From assembly GCA_021372575.1 (NCBI GenBank), contig JAJFUE010000118.1, positions 1 to 35,470 of the forward strand: a stretch of DNA of 35,470 nt. Direction: 5' to 3'. Of this stretch, positions 16,814-25,160 are shown piece after piece (within the stretch, counting starts at the first letter, position 1; the number at the start of each line of letters is the position of its first letter). This DNA comes from a bacterium. Lineage in GTDB: Bacteria > Sumerlaeota > Sumerlaeia > MVZB01. Under the pieces are notes generated by a model. It had not been told where the DNA came from and made no database searches. It saw nothing but the letters and a program-made list of their open reading frames with translations. Both the position numbers and the translations under genes were made by a program.

Positions 16814-18270
16814 TTCCGAAACCGTTTCGCTGCGCGGCGCAACAGGCTCGATTCGAAACGCGCGGCGCGGTCGGCCACGCTCAAGCCGGCCCAATCGCGG
16901 CACGCCCACCGCGCCATGCGCTCATAAACATGCCAACTCGGCATGGCCTCGAGCCTCAACGCCGTCATGCGCTGCCAGTAATCCCGAAACGCGGCGGCGA
17001 TCCCCGTCGGATCGGCCCGAACCACATCCTCGCCAAGATCGCCGCGCCAGAAATCGAGGGTTGGATTCTCAGCCACCGCCTTGACCGCGCATGCCGCGCA
17101 GCGCTCGGCCACGAGCGGATCGGCATTGGATGAAAACTTCCTCGCGCCCGCCGGCAACCCGCGCAACAGGCCGTCAATCCGCGCGCCCATCTGGTCAAGC
17201 GTGAAATGACGCTCGACGCGTTCGCGGCCGCGCCGCGCCATCGCGCGCCGCACATCGGGATGCCCGACCAGCCACGCGAGCCGGCCCGCATACTCGCGGA
17301 TCTCGGCCGCTTCGTCGGACCTCGCGATGAGGATGCCGCAGTCGGGCGTGACCAGTTCGCGCTGGCCGCCGACATCGGCACCGAGCACGGCGACCTCCAT
17401 CGCCATGGCCTCGAAAATCGACAACGCGATCCCCTCCCAGCGCGAGGGCAGGAAGAAGATGTCGCTTGCGGCGAGCAGCTCGCGAATGTCGCCGCTGCCG
17501 ACCATCCCCAGCATTTCGACGGCCGTCTCGCGGCCCAGCAATTTTTCGAGTTGGTCGCGATCCTCGCCGTCGCCCGCGATCCATGCCCGCAGCGGGAGTC
17601 CGCGGCCGATGCAATCGCGCAACGCCCCAGCAAGGACGCGCGGCTGCTTTTGGGGCGCCAGCCGCCCGGCGAACAAGACCACCGGCTCATCGTCCGCGAT
17701 CCCATGCTCTTGCCGGACGCGGCGCCGCGTTTGCGGATCCGGTTTCCATTCGTTGGGGTCAATGTTGACCGTGCAGATCTTCGTGCGCTCCGGGCTGGCC
17801 CCGCGCCCGGCCATCCAACGGTTCAGATGCTCGGACGTAACCATGTGCAGATCGATCAGGGCGTCCAGTTCCGCGGCCATGCGCGGAAAACCGCCGCCGC
17901 CCCACGCCATCTCCTCGATGTGGCAGTAATCGGCATAGGCGGGACCAGGACACGTGAGCCTCAGCCACGGTAGCAGCAGAAATCCCAGCCGGCTTTGCGT
18001 GACAAGCACGACGTCGGGCCGCCGCTCGCGAATCAGGTCGCGAATGAACCGCGGCTGATCGGCCGGCGCGACACGCCCGTCCATGCGGTGCACATCGGCG
18101 AGCTTCTCGAATTCGCCCAGCCACCGGTCGGGCGAAGGCCGGTCGCTCACCGCCGTGATCGACCACCCGCGCCCGCCAAGCTGCGCGAACAGGTCCAGCA
18201 GGAATTTCTCCGCGCCTCCGACGTCGAACGACGGCAGGATCACCAGCAGGCGTTTTGCTTCGGGAAGCAT
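16810..18270 (-). CDS. Family 4 glycosyltransferase
   Basis: A 486-residue GT-B enzyme. The N-terminal Rossmann half has the glycine loop SFDVGGAEKFLLDL (14-27), typical of retaining GT4 enzymes. The C-terminal donor-binding half has LFAGRLAPQKQP (199-210) and the E-x7-E motif in RWEGIALSIFEAM (Glu279 and Glu287). After about residue 390 there is a helical tail of about 90 residues rich in Trp and Arg that is not part of the usual catalytic domain. The gene is first in a minus-strand pair with the double-GT2 gene, with which it shares an ATGA junction. The substrate cannot be read from the sequence; a nucleotide-sugar donor and a growing polysaccharide acceptor are the default inference. Confidence 0.9.
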   Translation of the reverse strand: MLPEAKRLLVILPSFDVGGAEKFLLDLFAQLGGRGWSITAVSDRPSPDRWLGEFEKLADVHRMDGRVAPADQPRFIRDLIRERRPDVVLVTQSRLGFLLLPWLRLTCPGPAYADYCHIEEMAWGGGGFPRMAAELDALIDLHMVTSEHLNRWMAGRGASPERTKICTVNIDPNEWKPDPQTRRRVRQEHGIADDEPVVLFAGRLAPQKQPRVLAGALRDCIGRGLPLRAWIAGDGEDRDQLEKLLGRETAVEMLGMVGSGDIRELLAASDIFFLPSRWEGIALSIFEAMAMEVAVLGADVGGQRELVTPDCGILIARSDEAAEIREYAGRLAWLVGHPDVRRAMARRGRERVERHFTLDQMGARIDGLLRGLPAGARKFSSNADPLVAERCAACAVKAVAENPTLDFWRGDLGEDVVRADPTGIAAAFRDYWQRMTALRLEAMPSWHVYERMARWACRDWAGLSVADRAARFESSLLRRAAKRFRK

Positions 18271-18402
18271 TGCGATATGCGCTCCAGGTCAACACGAGCA
18301 TGATACAAGCTCAATGGGAGCGCGCCATATAATTTCTTTTGCGCATGGCGGCATGGGGCCGCGTTTGCTATCTTGACCCAAACACGCCGGCGAGGTCGGT
18401 CA

Positions 18403-19500
18403 TTGCCGAATCTGGTTTCAATCATCATCCCGTGTTACAACCAGTCCGCATACGTCGCGCATGCGGTCGAGTCCGCGCTCGCCCAGACCTTCCGCGACTT
18501 CGAGGTCATCCTCGTCGATGACGGCTCGACGGATCAAACGCCGCAAATCCTCGCGAAGTTTCAAGCCGGGAACCCCGACCGGATCAGCATCGTCAGCCAA
18601 TCCAACCAGGGCCTGTCCATGGCGCGCCAGGCGGGCCTCGACCGCGCGCCAGGCGAATACATCGTCTTTCTCGATTCCGACGACTGGCTGATGCCGGGGA
18701 TGCTGGGCGCGTGCCTGGCCGGGTTTCGCCGCCGGCCCCGCGCCAGCGTGATCGTCGGCCGCACGATGGTCGTCTATGAAAACAAGCCGGACCAGACCCG
18801 GATTCTGAGCCCCGGCAAGAACGCCCGCTGGCCTGACGTCCTGGCCGTCAATCCCTTCGGCCACCCGTGTTCGATGATGCTGAGGAAAACAGCCATCCTC
18901 GAGGCCGGCGGCGTCGGCATGCCGGGCGTTCGCTCCTGCGAGGATTGGGATCTCTACGCCCGCATGCTCCGGCGGGGCATGATCTTCGAGTGCATTCCGG
19001 ACGTGCTTGCGGCTTACTACCAGCACGAAAACGTGCTCAGTCGTGATATCGAAAGCATGTTGCAAGCCAAGCTCACGCTGCTGGATCGGCAGACCGAAGA
19101 CGTCAGCGGCGACGTGCGCGATCAATGCAAGTCTTACCGAAACGGGCATGTCCTGTTCGCGTTCGGACAGGCCGTTGGCCGGCAATACGACCTGGCAGCC
19201 CTCTCCGGCATCATCGATCAAACCGTTCGCAGCGCCATGCAGTTCAGGTATTTCTGCAACCAGTTCCTCTACGGACTTCAGCATTCCATCGCGTTGACGC
19301 ATGCCAAATTGGGCGAGAAATATATCGATCAAGCCTGCCGGCTGGCGTTTGACCGGTTTGGGGCTCTCGGGTTCGGTCGCCACGCCCGGATGTTCACGCG
19401 CGAGATGCGCCGCGAAATGCGAGACCCGATGCGAAGGTATTCCATTTCAAGGCGATTGAGCCGCCTGCTGGACCCGGCACGGAAATTCATCGCGGGGTGA
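18403..19500 (+). CDS. Family 2 glycosyltransferase
   Basis: A 365-residue GT-A enzyme: VSIIIPCYNQSAY at the N terminus, VDDGSTDQTPQIL, and FLDSDDWLMPGML carrying the metal-binding DxD-type motif, then CEDWDLYARMLRRG, the region holding the usual catalytic acid. TTG at 18403 is chosen as start because GAGGT lies 6 nt upstream and the protein then begins two residues before the first strand; TTG at 18373 is the alternative, adding 10 residues. It diverges from the minus-strand GT4 gene and ends 7 bp before the transaldolase gene, so the two form an operon. It resembles the first domain of the double-GT2 protein in outline. Confidence 0.88.
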   Translation: MPNLVSIIIPCYNQSAYVAHAVESALAQTFRDFEVILVDDGSTDQTPQILAKFQAGNPDRISIVSQSNQGLSMARQAGLDRAPGEYIVFLDSDDWLMPGMLGACLAGFRRRPRASVIVGRTMVVYENKPDQTRILSPGKNARWPDVLAVNPFGHPCSMMLRKTAILEAGGVGMPGVRSCEDWDLYARMLRRGMIFECIPDVLAAYYQHENVLSRDIESMLQAKLTLLDRQTEDVSGDVRDQCKSYRNGHVLFAFGQAVGRQYDLAALSGIIDQTVRSAMQFRYFCNQFLYGLQHSIALTHAKLGEKYIDQACRLAFDRFGALGFGRHARMFTREMRREMRDPMRRYSISRRLSRLLDPARKFIAG

Positions 19501-19507
19501 GGCCAAT

Positions 19508-20221
19508 ATGAACATCAGCGATCTTCGCATCAAAGTTTTCGCCGACGGCGCCGACAGGCAATTCATGCTCGACATGTATCGCAAGCCATTCATCAAGGGC
19601 TTCACGACCAACCCCACGCTCATGCGCCGCGACGGCGTCCGCGATTACGAGGCGTTCGCGCGCGACATCCTCGCGGCCATCCCCGACCGGCCGTTCGCGT
19701 TCGAGGTTTTCTCCGACGAGATGGCCGACATGAAGCGGCAGGCGCTCAAGATCGCCGCGTGGAGCTCCAACATTTACGTCAAGATCCCGATCGCGAACAC
19801 GAAGGGAATTTCCTGCGCGCCGCTCATCCGCGAGCTCGCGGCGGAAGGGGTCAAGCTCCTCGCGACCGCGGTCTGCACGCTCGAGCAGGCGCGCGAGGCG
19901 AGCGAGGCCCTCGGCGACTCCGTCCAGTCGATGATCGCGATTTACGCCGGCCGCATCGCCGACACCGGCATCGACCCGGTCCCGGTGATGGCCTCGGCGC
20001 TCGAAATCATGCGCCCCCGCCCCAACCAGGAACTGCTCTGGGGCAGCACGCGCGAGGTGTTCAACATTTTTCAGGCCGACGCGATCGGCTGCCACTGCAT
20101 CACGGTCGCCAGCGATCATTTGAAGAAGCTGGCGCTCGTCGGGAAGGATTTGACGGAGTATTCGCTCGAGACGGTGAAGATGTTTTACGAGGATTCGTTG
20201 GCGTCGGGATATACGTTGTAG
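19508..20221 (+). CDS. Small transaldolase / fructose-6-phosphate aldolase-like protein
   Basis: A 237-residue protein of the short transaldolase type. The barrel begins IKVFADGADRQFML and has KGFTTNPTLMRRDG, the substrate-loop signature. The Schiff-base lysine is Lys92 in NIYVKIPIANT. Later come TAVCTLEQAREA, SMIAIYAGRIADTG and DAIGCHCITVASDHLKKL. Family members transfer or cleave dihydroxyacetone units from sugar phosphates. Standing 7 bp behind a glycosyltransferase gene, it is more likely to serve a sugar-precursor step of the surface glycan than central metabolism; related small transaldolases do occur in polysaccharide clusters. Which reaction it performs cannot be told from sequence. 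Confidence 0.85.
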   Translation: MNISDLRIKVFADGADRQFMLDMYRKPFIKGFTTNPTLMRRDGVRDYEAFARDILAAIPDRPFAFEVFSDEMADMKRQALKIAAWSSNIYVKIPIANTKGISCAPLIRELAAEGVKLLATAVCTLEQAREASEALGDSVQSMIAIYAGRIADTGIDPVPVMASALEIMRPRPNQELLWGSTREVFNIFQADAIGCHCITVASDHLKKLALVGKDLTEYSLETVKMFYEDSLASGYTL

Positions 20222-20234
20222 CCGTTCAGAAATT

Positions 20235-20454
20235 CTCGTGCTCGTGCTCGTGCTCGTAATCGTAATCGTAATCGAAAGCCTGATCGAAGATTCAATGGCC
20301 GGCGAGGGCGCCGGCCCCACATCGGTGAATATTGCGCGATGTGGCGCCGACGCCCTCGCCGGCGATTCCTGCGCGCACGCGTAAAACCAAAAGTGTTCGA
20401 TTACGATTACGATTACGAGCACGATTACGAGCACGATTACGAGCACGAGCACGA
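20235..20454. repeat. Nested inverted repeats: CGATTACGAGCAC tandem arms around a 27-bp hairpin
   Basis: Outer left arm 20235-20274 is CTCGTG repeated, then TAATCG repeated. Outer right arm 20398-20454 is the reverse-complement word set (CGATTA and CGAGCA units, partly alternating). Inside sits a GC-rich hairpin with 27-bp arms (20298-20324 and 20337-20363), two mismatches and a 12-nt loop. It follows the transaldolase stop codon by 13 bp and may act as a transcript 3' end. No gene lies in the gap up to guaB (20222-20557). Confidence 0.9.
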
Positions 20455-20557
20455 ATGGTGCGACCTCCCCCATTGACTTCACCGGCCAAACTTGATTGAC
20501 TTATAGGTTAAACACCCCCGCCCCATGCGGCAGGGGCGTCTTGGAGGTTACGCAAAC

Positions 20558-22063
20558 ATGGCCAACGCCTGGCTCGACGCTTTCATGCAGGCCCAGCAAT
20601 ACACGGCGCTCACGTATGACGACGTGACGCTGGTCACGCAATACGCGGACTTCTCGCCGCAGCAGACCGACCTGCGCACGAAGCTGACGCGCAACATCAC
20701 GCTCAACGTGCCGTTCGTCAGCGCGGCCATGGACACCGAGACCGAGGCGCCGATGGCGATCGCCATGGCCCTGCAGGGCGGCATTGGCATCATCCACAAG
20801 AACCTCGACCCGATCGCGCAGCGCACGCACGTCAAGCGCGTCAAGTTTTACCTCAACGGCTTCCTGGCCAAGGCGCGCACGATGCGCGCCGACCAGACGG
20901 TTGATGACGTCAACCAGGTCAAGCGCGAGAAGGGCTGGGGGTTCAGCTCGTTCCCGATCACCGACGAAAACCGCCGCCTGATCGGCATCATCACCGGCCG
21001 CGAGCTCAAGTATTGCGCCAACACCGCGACCGCGCTGGCCGAGATCATGATCAAGGAGCCGGTCACCGCGCCCGTCGGCACGACGATCCAGCAGGCCTAC
21101 GACCTGATGCTCGCCAACAAGATTTCGATCCTGCCGATCATCGAGAAGGACGGCACGTTCACCGGCATGTATTGCTTCGACGACGTGAAGGAAATCCTCG
21201 CGCGCAACCACCCGCTTTACAATCGCGATCCGATGCACAAACTGCGCTGCGGCGCGGCCGTCGGGCCCAACACACACGAGCGCGTCGAAAAACTCATGGA
21301 GAGCCTCGTCGATGTGCTCGTCGTCGATACCGCCCACGGCCACACCAAGGGCGTCATCGAAATGGTCCGCTGGATCAAGCAACATTACCCGCAGGTCGAT
21401 GTGATCGCGGGCAACATCGCGACGGCCGAGGCCACGAAGGCCCTCATCGAGGCCGGCGCGGACGGCGTCAAGGTCGGCGTCGGGCCGGGCTCGATCTGCA
21501 CGACGCGCATCGTCGCCGGAGTCGGCGTCCCGCAGCTCACCGCGGTTTATGAATGCGCCCGCGCGGCCCGCGGCAGCGGCGTCGGCATCATCGCCGACGG
21601 CGGCATCCGCTTCAGCGGCGACGTCTCCAAGGCGCTCGTCGCCGGCGCCGACTGCGTCATGATGGGCGGCGCCCTCGCCGGCACCGACGAGTCGCCCGGC
21701 GAACGCGTCCTCTACCAGGGCCGCCAGTATATTGTCTATCGCGGCATGGGCTCGCTCGACGCCATGGCGCAACGTTTCGGCAGCGCCGACCGCTACGGCC
21801 AGGACCCGACCGTCCCCGACAAGATGACCCCTGAGGGCATCGAAGGCATGGTTCCCTACGCCGGCGCGCTGGGCGACGTGCTTGTGCAGTTCATCGGCGG
21901 CCTGCGCAGCTCGATGGGCTACAACGGTTGCCGCACGATCGAGGAACTCAAGGAGCGCGGCAAGCTCATGCGCGTCACCGACGCCGGCCGCCGCGAAAGC
22001 CACCCGCACGACGTGCTCGTGACCAAGGACGCGCCCAACTACCGCGCCGGACAAAACGCGTAA
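20558..22063 (+). CDS. guaB: Inosine-5'-monophosphate dehydrogenase
   Basis: A 501-residue enzyme oxidising IMP to XMP with NAD+, the first committed step to GMP. Motifs: [10 protein letters not shown] near the N terminus, [18 protein letters not shown], a CBS-domain pair (about 95-220, with the [15 protein letters not shown] and [11 protein letters not shown] segments), [12 protein letters not shown], the active-site loop GPGSICTTR with Cys314, [25 protein letters not shown] and the flap-containing [10 protein letters not shown]...RYGQ. ATG 20558 is preferred because GGAGG precedes it at about 11 nt; an in-frame ATG at 20525 lies in a GCCCC/GGGGC hairpin leader. The gene stands alone and its 3' end faces the MFS gene across an STR hairpin. 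Confidence 0.97.
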   Translation: MANAWLDAFMQAQQYTALTYDDVTLVTQYADFSPQQTDLRTKLTRNITLNVPFVSAAMDTETEAPMAIAMALQGGIGIIHKNLDPIAQRTHVKRVKFYLNGFLAKARTMRADQTVDDVNQVKREKGWGFSSFPITDENRRLIGIITGRELKYCANTATALAEIMIKEPVTAPVGTTIQQAYDLMLANKISILPIIEKDGTFTGMYCFDDVKEILARNHPLYNRDPMHKLRCGAAVGPNTHERVEKLMESLVDVLVVDTAHGHTKGVIEMVRWIKQHYPQVDVIAGNIATAEATKALIEAGADGVKVGVGPGSICTTRIVAGVGVPQLTAVYECARAARGSGVGIIADGGIRFSGDVSKALVAGADCVMMGGALAGTDESPGERVLYQGRQYIVYRGMGSLDAMAQRFGSADRYGQDPTVPDKMTPEGIEGMVPYAGALGDVLVQFIGGLRSSMGYNGCRTIEELKERGKLMRVTDAGRRESHPHDVLVTKDAPNYRAGQNA

Positions 22064-22075
22064 CAATCAATGATG

Positions 22076-22178
22076 AATGATGAATGATGAGTGATGAATG
22101 AACGGCCGTCACGCGCCGGTCGCTTTCACTTCATCGTTCATTTGCCATATCATCATTCATCACTCATCATTCATCATT
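22076..22178. repeat. ATGATGA tandem-repeat inverted pair between convergent genes
   Basis: Perfect 26-bp arms at 22076-22101 and 22153-22178, built from ATGATGA and GTGATGA words, with a 51-nt loop. The left tract starts 5 bp after the guaB stop. The right arm contains the TGA stop codon of the opposing MFS gene (22174-22176). Placed between two convergent genes, it could form a hairpin on either transcript. Confidence 0.9.
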
Positions 22179-23322
22179 CCTTGACCGGTTTTCTTCGAAT
22201 CATCACGTGAATGACCCAAATGGCGGCCATGGGGAGCGCGCCGAGCCAGAACGCCGTCGCGGGGCTGCCGGTGAATTTCATGAGAAGGCCGCCGTAAATC
22301 GGCCCCGTCGTCGCCCCCAGCGCCAGCAGCATTTCATGGAAGCCGAGGTTGGACCCTTTTTCAGCCTCGAGCGTCGAGTAATAAATGCTGAGCATGTAGG
22401 CCACCCCGAGCGCCACGCCAACGCCGATGAACGGCAACGCGAGGAGGCCCGGCCTTCCCAGCGTCGCCGTCAAAATCAGCGTCGCGATCAGCAGGCCGTA
22501 CGAAACATGATACGGCGCGTTTCGGAAATGCCAGCGGACGCTGCGCCCCATCAGCGCGAACGTCCCGAGCATCGCCGCGAACCGCAGCACGTGCAGCAAT
22601 GAGATCGTTCCCGGCGCGAGCGGGTCCTCGACGGCCTCGGCGAGCCTCGGGAACAGGTAAATCATCATCCCGCCGACGAAGAAGTTCGAGGCCAGCGCCA
22701 GCCATGCCAGCGCCTTGAAATGGCCGACGCGCGGATGCAGTTCCAATTCCATGTCATCGGCAATCGCCCGGCCGGCCGGCCGGCAAAATCCCACGATCGC
22801 CAGCGCGACGCCAAAATACACCGCCGCGCCGAGGTAAGGCCCGCGCGTGCCGCCGAAGTGGTTGAACAGCCACACGTTCGTCGATGAGCCAAGCATCGCG
22901 CCCACGCACCAGCTGACGTTGAATTTGCCGAGGACCTTGCCGAGCGCGGCCGGGTTGGCGGTCTCGGTCATGAGGCTCATGAACGGCGCCCACCAGCACC
23001 CGAGCAGCGTGAGCTGCAGGATCGACACGATGAGGAGCGAGGTGTAATTGCGCGTCAGCGGCAGGAGCAGCGCCAGCACGATCTGCGAGCCGAGCCCCAC
23101 CAGCAGCCACGGCCGCCGGCCGGTGCGGTCCGAAAGCCGCCCCGCGTAAAACGCCATGATTGCGTAGCCGCCGTTGCTGAGCATGCCCAGGAGACCCAAT
23201 TGAAAACCGCTCGCGGCGAAGCGGTCGCGGGCGTCGATCGGCTGCGTCAACCCTAGCATGAACGCCGCGCATTCGACGAAAAAGGCGGGGACAAGAAAAT
23301 AGATCCTGCGCGAAACGTTCAT
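22174..23322 (-). CDS. Major facilitator superfamily transporter
   Basis: A 382-residue inner-membrane protein with about 11-12 hydrophobic segments. The MFS loop 2-3 signature is clear: YAGRLSDRTGRRPWLLVG. The two halves are separated by a short charged loop (RAIADDMELELHPRVGHFKA). The substrate cannot be predicted. No strong ribosome site is seen ahead of the ATG. Its stop codon lies inside an STR arm. Upstream is another STR pair, which separates it from the GlgC-like gene on the same strand, so it may be transcribed separately. Confidence 0.85.
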   Translation of the reverse strand: MNVSRRIYFLVPAFFVECAAFMLGLTQPIDARDRFAASGFQLGLLGMLSNGGYAIMAFYAGRLSDRTGRRPWLLVGLGSQIVLALLLPLTRNYTSLLIVSILQLTLLGCWWAPFMSLMTETANPAALGKVLGKFNVSWCVGAMLGSSTNVWLFNHFGGTRGPYLGAAVYFGVALAIVGFCRPAGRAIADDMELELHPRVGHFKALAWLALASNFFVGGMMIYLFPRLAEAVEDPLAPGTISLLHVLRFAAMLGTFALMGRSVRWHFRNAPYHVSYGLLIATLILTATLGRPGLLALPFIGVGVALGVAYMLSIYYSTLEAEKGSNLGFHEMLLALGATTGPIYGGLLMKFTGSPATAFWLGALPMAAIWVIHVMIRRKPVKE

Positions 23323-23364
23323 CGAAATGCGGCTTTACTCTTTAGAGCGCTTGACAGTTACCGG

Positions 23365-23527
23365 TTCGTGCTCGTGCTCGTAATCGTAATCGAAACCAAA
23401 CCGAACCCCGGACACCTGTCTCGATGATGGCGATCGCCGAAAGACTTTTCTCACTCTTTTCATCGCCGATCGCAATCGACCATCTCGAATGCGTGATCGA
23501 TTACGATTACGATTACGAGCACGATTG
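23365..23527. repeat. CGATTACGAGCAC tandem-repeat inverted pair, second locus
   Basis: Left arm 23365-23392 (TTCGTGCTCGTGCTCG then TAATCG units) and right arm 23498-23527 (CGATTA units then CGAGCACGATTG) face each other. Between them is a weaker internal stem (GCGATCGCCGA at 23430-23440 with TCGCCGATCGC at 23463-23473). The word is the same as at 20235-20454 and 31551-31592. It lies 12 bp beyond the stop of the minus-strand GlgC-like gene. Confidence 0.85.
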
Positions 23528-23539
23528 AAAGGGGATACC

Positions 23540-24751
23540 CTATACCGTGACCGCCGTTTCCAGCTGCGCGCCGGCGGCGATCGTCTCGCCCGGCCCGAGC
23601 TGAAAACCCTTGGGCAGCACGGTGAGCGGCGGGGGTGCGCCCGGCTCGCAGGCGCCAACCCGCGACCCGTCGGCCAGCCGCGCGTCCTTGTCCAGCACCG
23701 CATACTCGACCCGGCAGTTCTTGCCGATCGTCACGTCGTGGAAGATCACGCAGTGGCTGACGGTGCTGCCCTTGCCGACGGTCACGCCCGGCGACAGGAC
23801 GGAGTTGATCACGCGCCCCTCGATGCGGCAGCTCGATGAAATGACCGAATCGGCGACTTCACAGTCGTCGCTGAAATAGGCCGGCCCGCGCGAGGCGAAA
23901 TTCCTGTCCGAATGGTTGGTCATAATATTCCACGACGAGTCGAACAGGCGGATTTCGCCGCGCGCCAGCTGCATGTGGAAATCGAAGTATTCGCGCAGGT
24001 TGCCGAGGTAGAACCACGGCCGGTTGAAGATCCACGCGTGCGCCTTGATGCGGTCGATCCACGGCTGGATCAGGTCGCCCGTCAGGCTGAAATTTTCGGC
24101 CGCGGGGCGTCGGCACGCATCGAGCAGCTTGAGCAGCGCCGACCTGCGGAAGCAGTAGATTCCGGTCGAAACGATCGGGCTCACCGGGCGCTCGGGCTTT
24201 TCGATGAACTGGCTGATGCGGCCCGACTCGTCGATCAGGACGTTGCCGAAGCGCGGGTGCTGCTGCTCGAGCGGGATGCGCGTGCACGCCACGGTGAGGT
24301 CGGCGTCGGTTTCGCGGTGGTGGTCGATCAGCCGCCGGTAATCCATCTGGTAGGCGTGCTCGCCCGACAGGATCAGGATGTCGCGGTCCTTCTCGGTGCT
24401 GATCATGTTGATGTTCTTGTCGATGGCGTCGCCGGTCCCCTGGAACCAGCGCGTCTCGCTCACGCCGACGAACGGCGTCATGATGCGCAGGCTGCGGTCG
24501 GCCATGTCGTAGTCCCACGGCCGCCCCGAGCCGACGTGCTCGATGAGCGGCGCCGGCAGGAACTGAATGACGATCCCGACCTTCTCGATGTTCGAGTGGC
24601 TCAGGTTGCTCAGCACGAAGTCGATGATGCGGTAACTGCCCGCGACGGGGAACGCCGCCTTGGTCCGCTGCTCCGAAAGCGGACCGAAATCGCTGCCGCG
24701 GCCGCCCGCCAGGACCAACGCCGCCACTCCATTGATGTCGCTGCGCGCCAT
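23540..24751 (-). CDS. GlgC-like sugar-1-phosphate nucleotidyltransferase
   Basis: From ATG 24751 (AAGGAG 8 nt upstream) the protein has 403 residues, close to bacterial ADP-glucose pyrophosphorylase. The N-terminal nucleotidyltransferase domain has LVLAGGRGSDFGPLSEQ, TKAAFPVAGSYRIIDFVLSN, ILILSGEHAYQMDY, QFIEKPERP (Lys185, sugar-phosphate binding) and VSTGIYCF. The C-terminal part from about residue 290 is a left-handed beta-helix (SVISSSCRIEGRVINSVLSP...). Two positions differ from canonical GlgC: the Arg of GGRGTRL is Asp21, and the Asp of the SGDH/AGDH motif is Glu131. Family membership is clear, but ADP-glucose synthesis is not assured. No glycogen synthase is nearby. A longer frame to 24901 only translates an STR tract. 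Confidence 0.85.
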   Translation of the reverse strand: MARSDINGVAALVLAGGRGSDFGPLSEQRTKAAFPVAGSYRIIDFVLSNLSHSNIEKVGIVIQFLPAPLIEHVGSGRPWDYDMADRSLRIMTPFVGVSETRWFQGTGDAIDKNINMISTEKDRDILILSGEHAYQMDYRRLIDHHRETDADLTVACTRIPLEQQHPRFGNVLIDESGRISQFIEKPERPVSPIVSTGIYCFRRSALLKLLDACRRPAAENFSLTGDLIQPWIDRIKAHAWIFNRPWFYLGNLREYFDFHMQLARGEIRLFDSSWNIMTNHSDRNFASRGPAYFSDDCEVADSVISSSCRIEGRVINSVLSPGVTVGKGSTVSHCVIFHDVTIGKNCRVEYAVLDKDARLADGSRVGACEPGAPPPLTVLPKGFQLGPGETIAAGAQLETAVTV

Positions 24752-25160
24752 GATCGAAACTCCTTCGCAACAATCATAGTTTAGCAGCATGAATGGGGCA
24801 TACCAAGAGCGAAGTGCTGAGGCCGGATCCAAGTCCTGAGTCCTGAGTGCTGAGTCCTGAGTTGTTGTTAAATCTCGATAAAACCAAGGTCGTGGATACA
24901 AATTTCGGGGATGGGCCGCTTGACCTTACATTTCCGTTTCCGCCAGGTGACCACCGGCGCGCTGAAGGCGCGAAAGAAAGTTGAATCCTGCGGTACCGTC
25001 GTTTCTTGCCAACTCCCATGGTCCCATCGGTCCCATCGGTCCCATCAGTCCCCATGGTCCCATCATTCCCATAACTCCCATTTGTTCTTAACTGACCCTT
25101 CCAGCCGGTCGATAAGATTACTGGCTGATCCTTAGAAGGCCTGAAGGAAAGGGTTTTGTC
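24752..25160. repeat. Divergent gap with three repeat types
   Basis: The 409-bp region between the GlgC-like gene and lepB holds no credible gene. It contains a TGAGTCC-type tandem tract (24833-24861), one GCGCTGAAGGCGCGAAAGAA element (24959-24978) like that in the 3198-3247 palindrome, and a nine-base GGTCCCATC tandem tract (25012-25081). Promoters for both divergent genes should lie here, but I see no convincing box. Confidence 0.7.
25012..25081. repeat. GGTCCCATC nine-base tandem repeat
   Basis: About seven degenerate copies of GGTCCCATC / ACTCCCATN, interrupted by one CCCCATGG variant. There are no spacers, so it is not a CRISPR. It is a single tract without a facing partner in the window, located about 80 bp before the lepB start. 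Confidence 0.85.

Noticed and set aside
16814-16909. Upstream extension of the double-GT2 protein
   Set aside because: It overlaps the end of the GT4 gene in another frame; the ATGA junction at 16810-16813 is a better start.
20240-20489. Arg/Asn-rich short frames across the CGATTACGAGCAC tracts
   Set aside because: They are direct translations of the hexamer repeats and are not conserved coding sequence.
20501-22066. 521-residue open frame antisense to guaB
   Set aside because: The plus-strand frame is unmistakably IMP dehydrogenase with its active-site Cys; the antisense frame has no motifs.
24752-24901. N-terminal extension of the GlgC-like protein
   Set aside because: The extra 50 residues translate a TGAGTCC repeat tract, while ATG 24751 has an AAGGAG site at ideal spacing.
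25012-25081. Possible CRISPR-like array
   Set aside because: The units are 9 bp and contiguous with no spacers, and no cas genes are present, so it is a simple tandem repeat.
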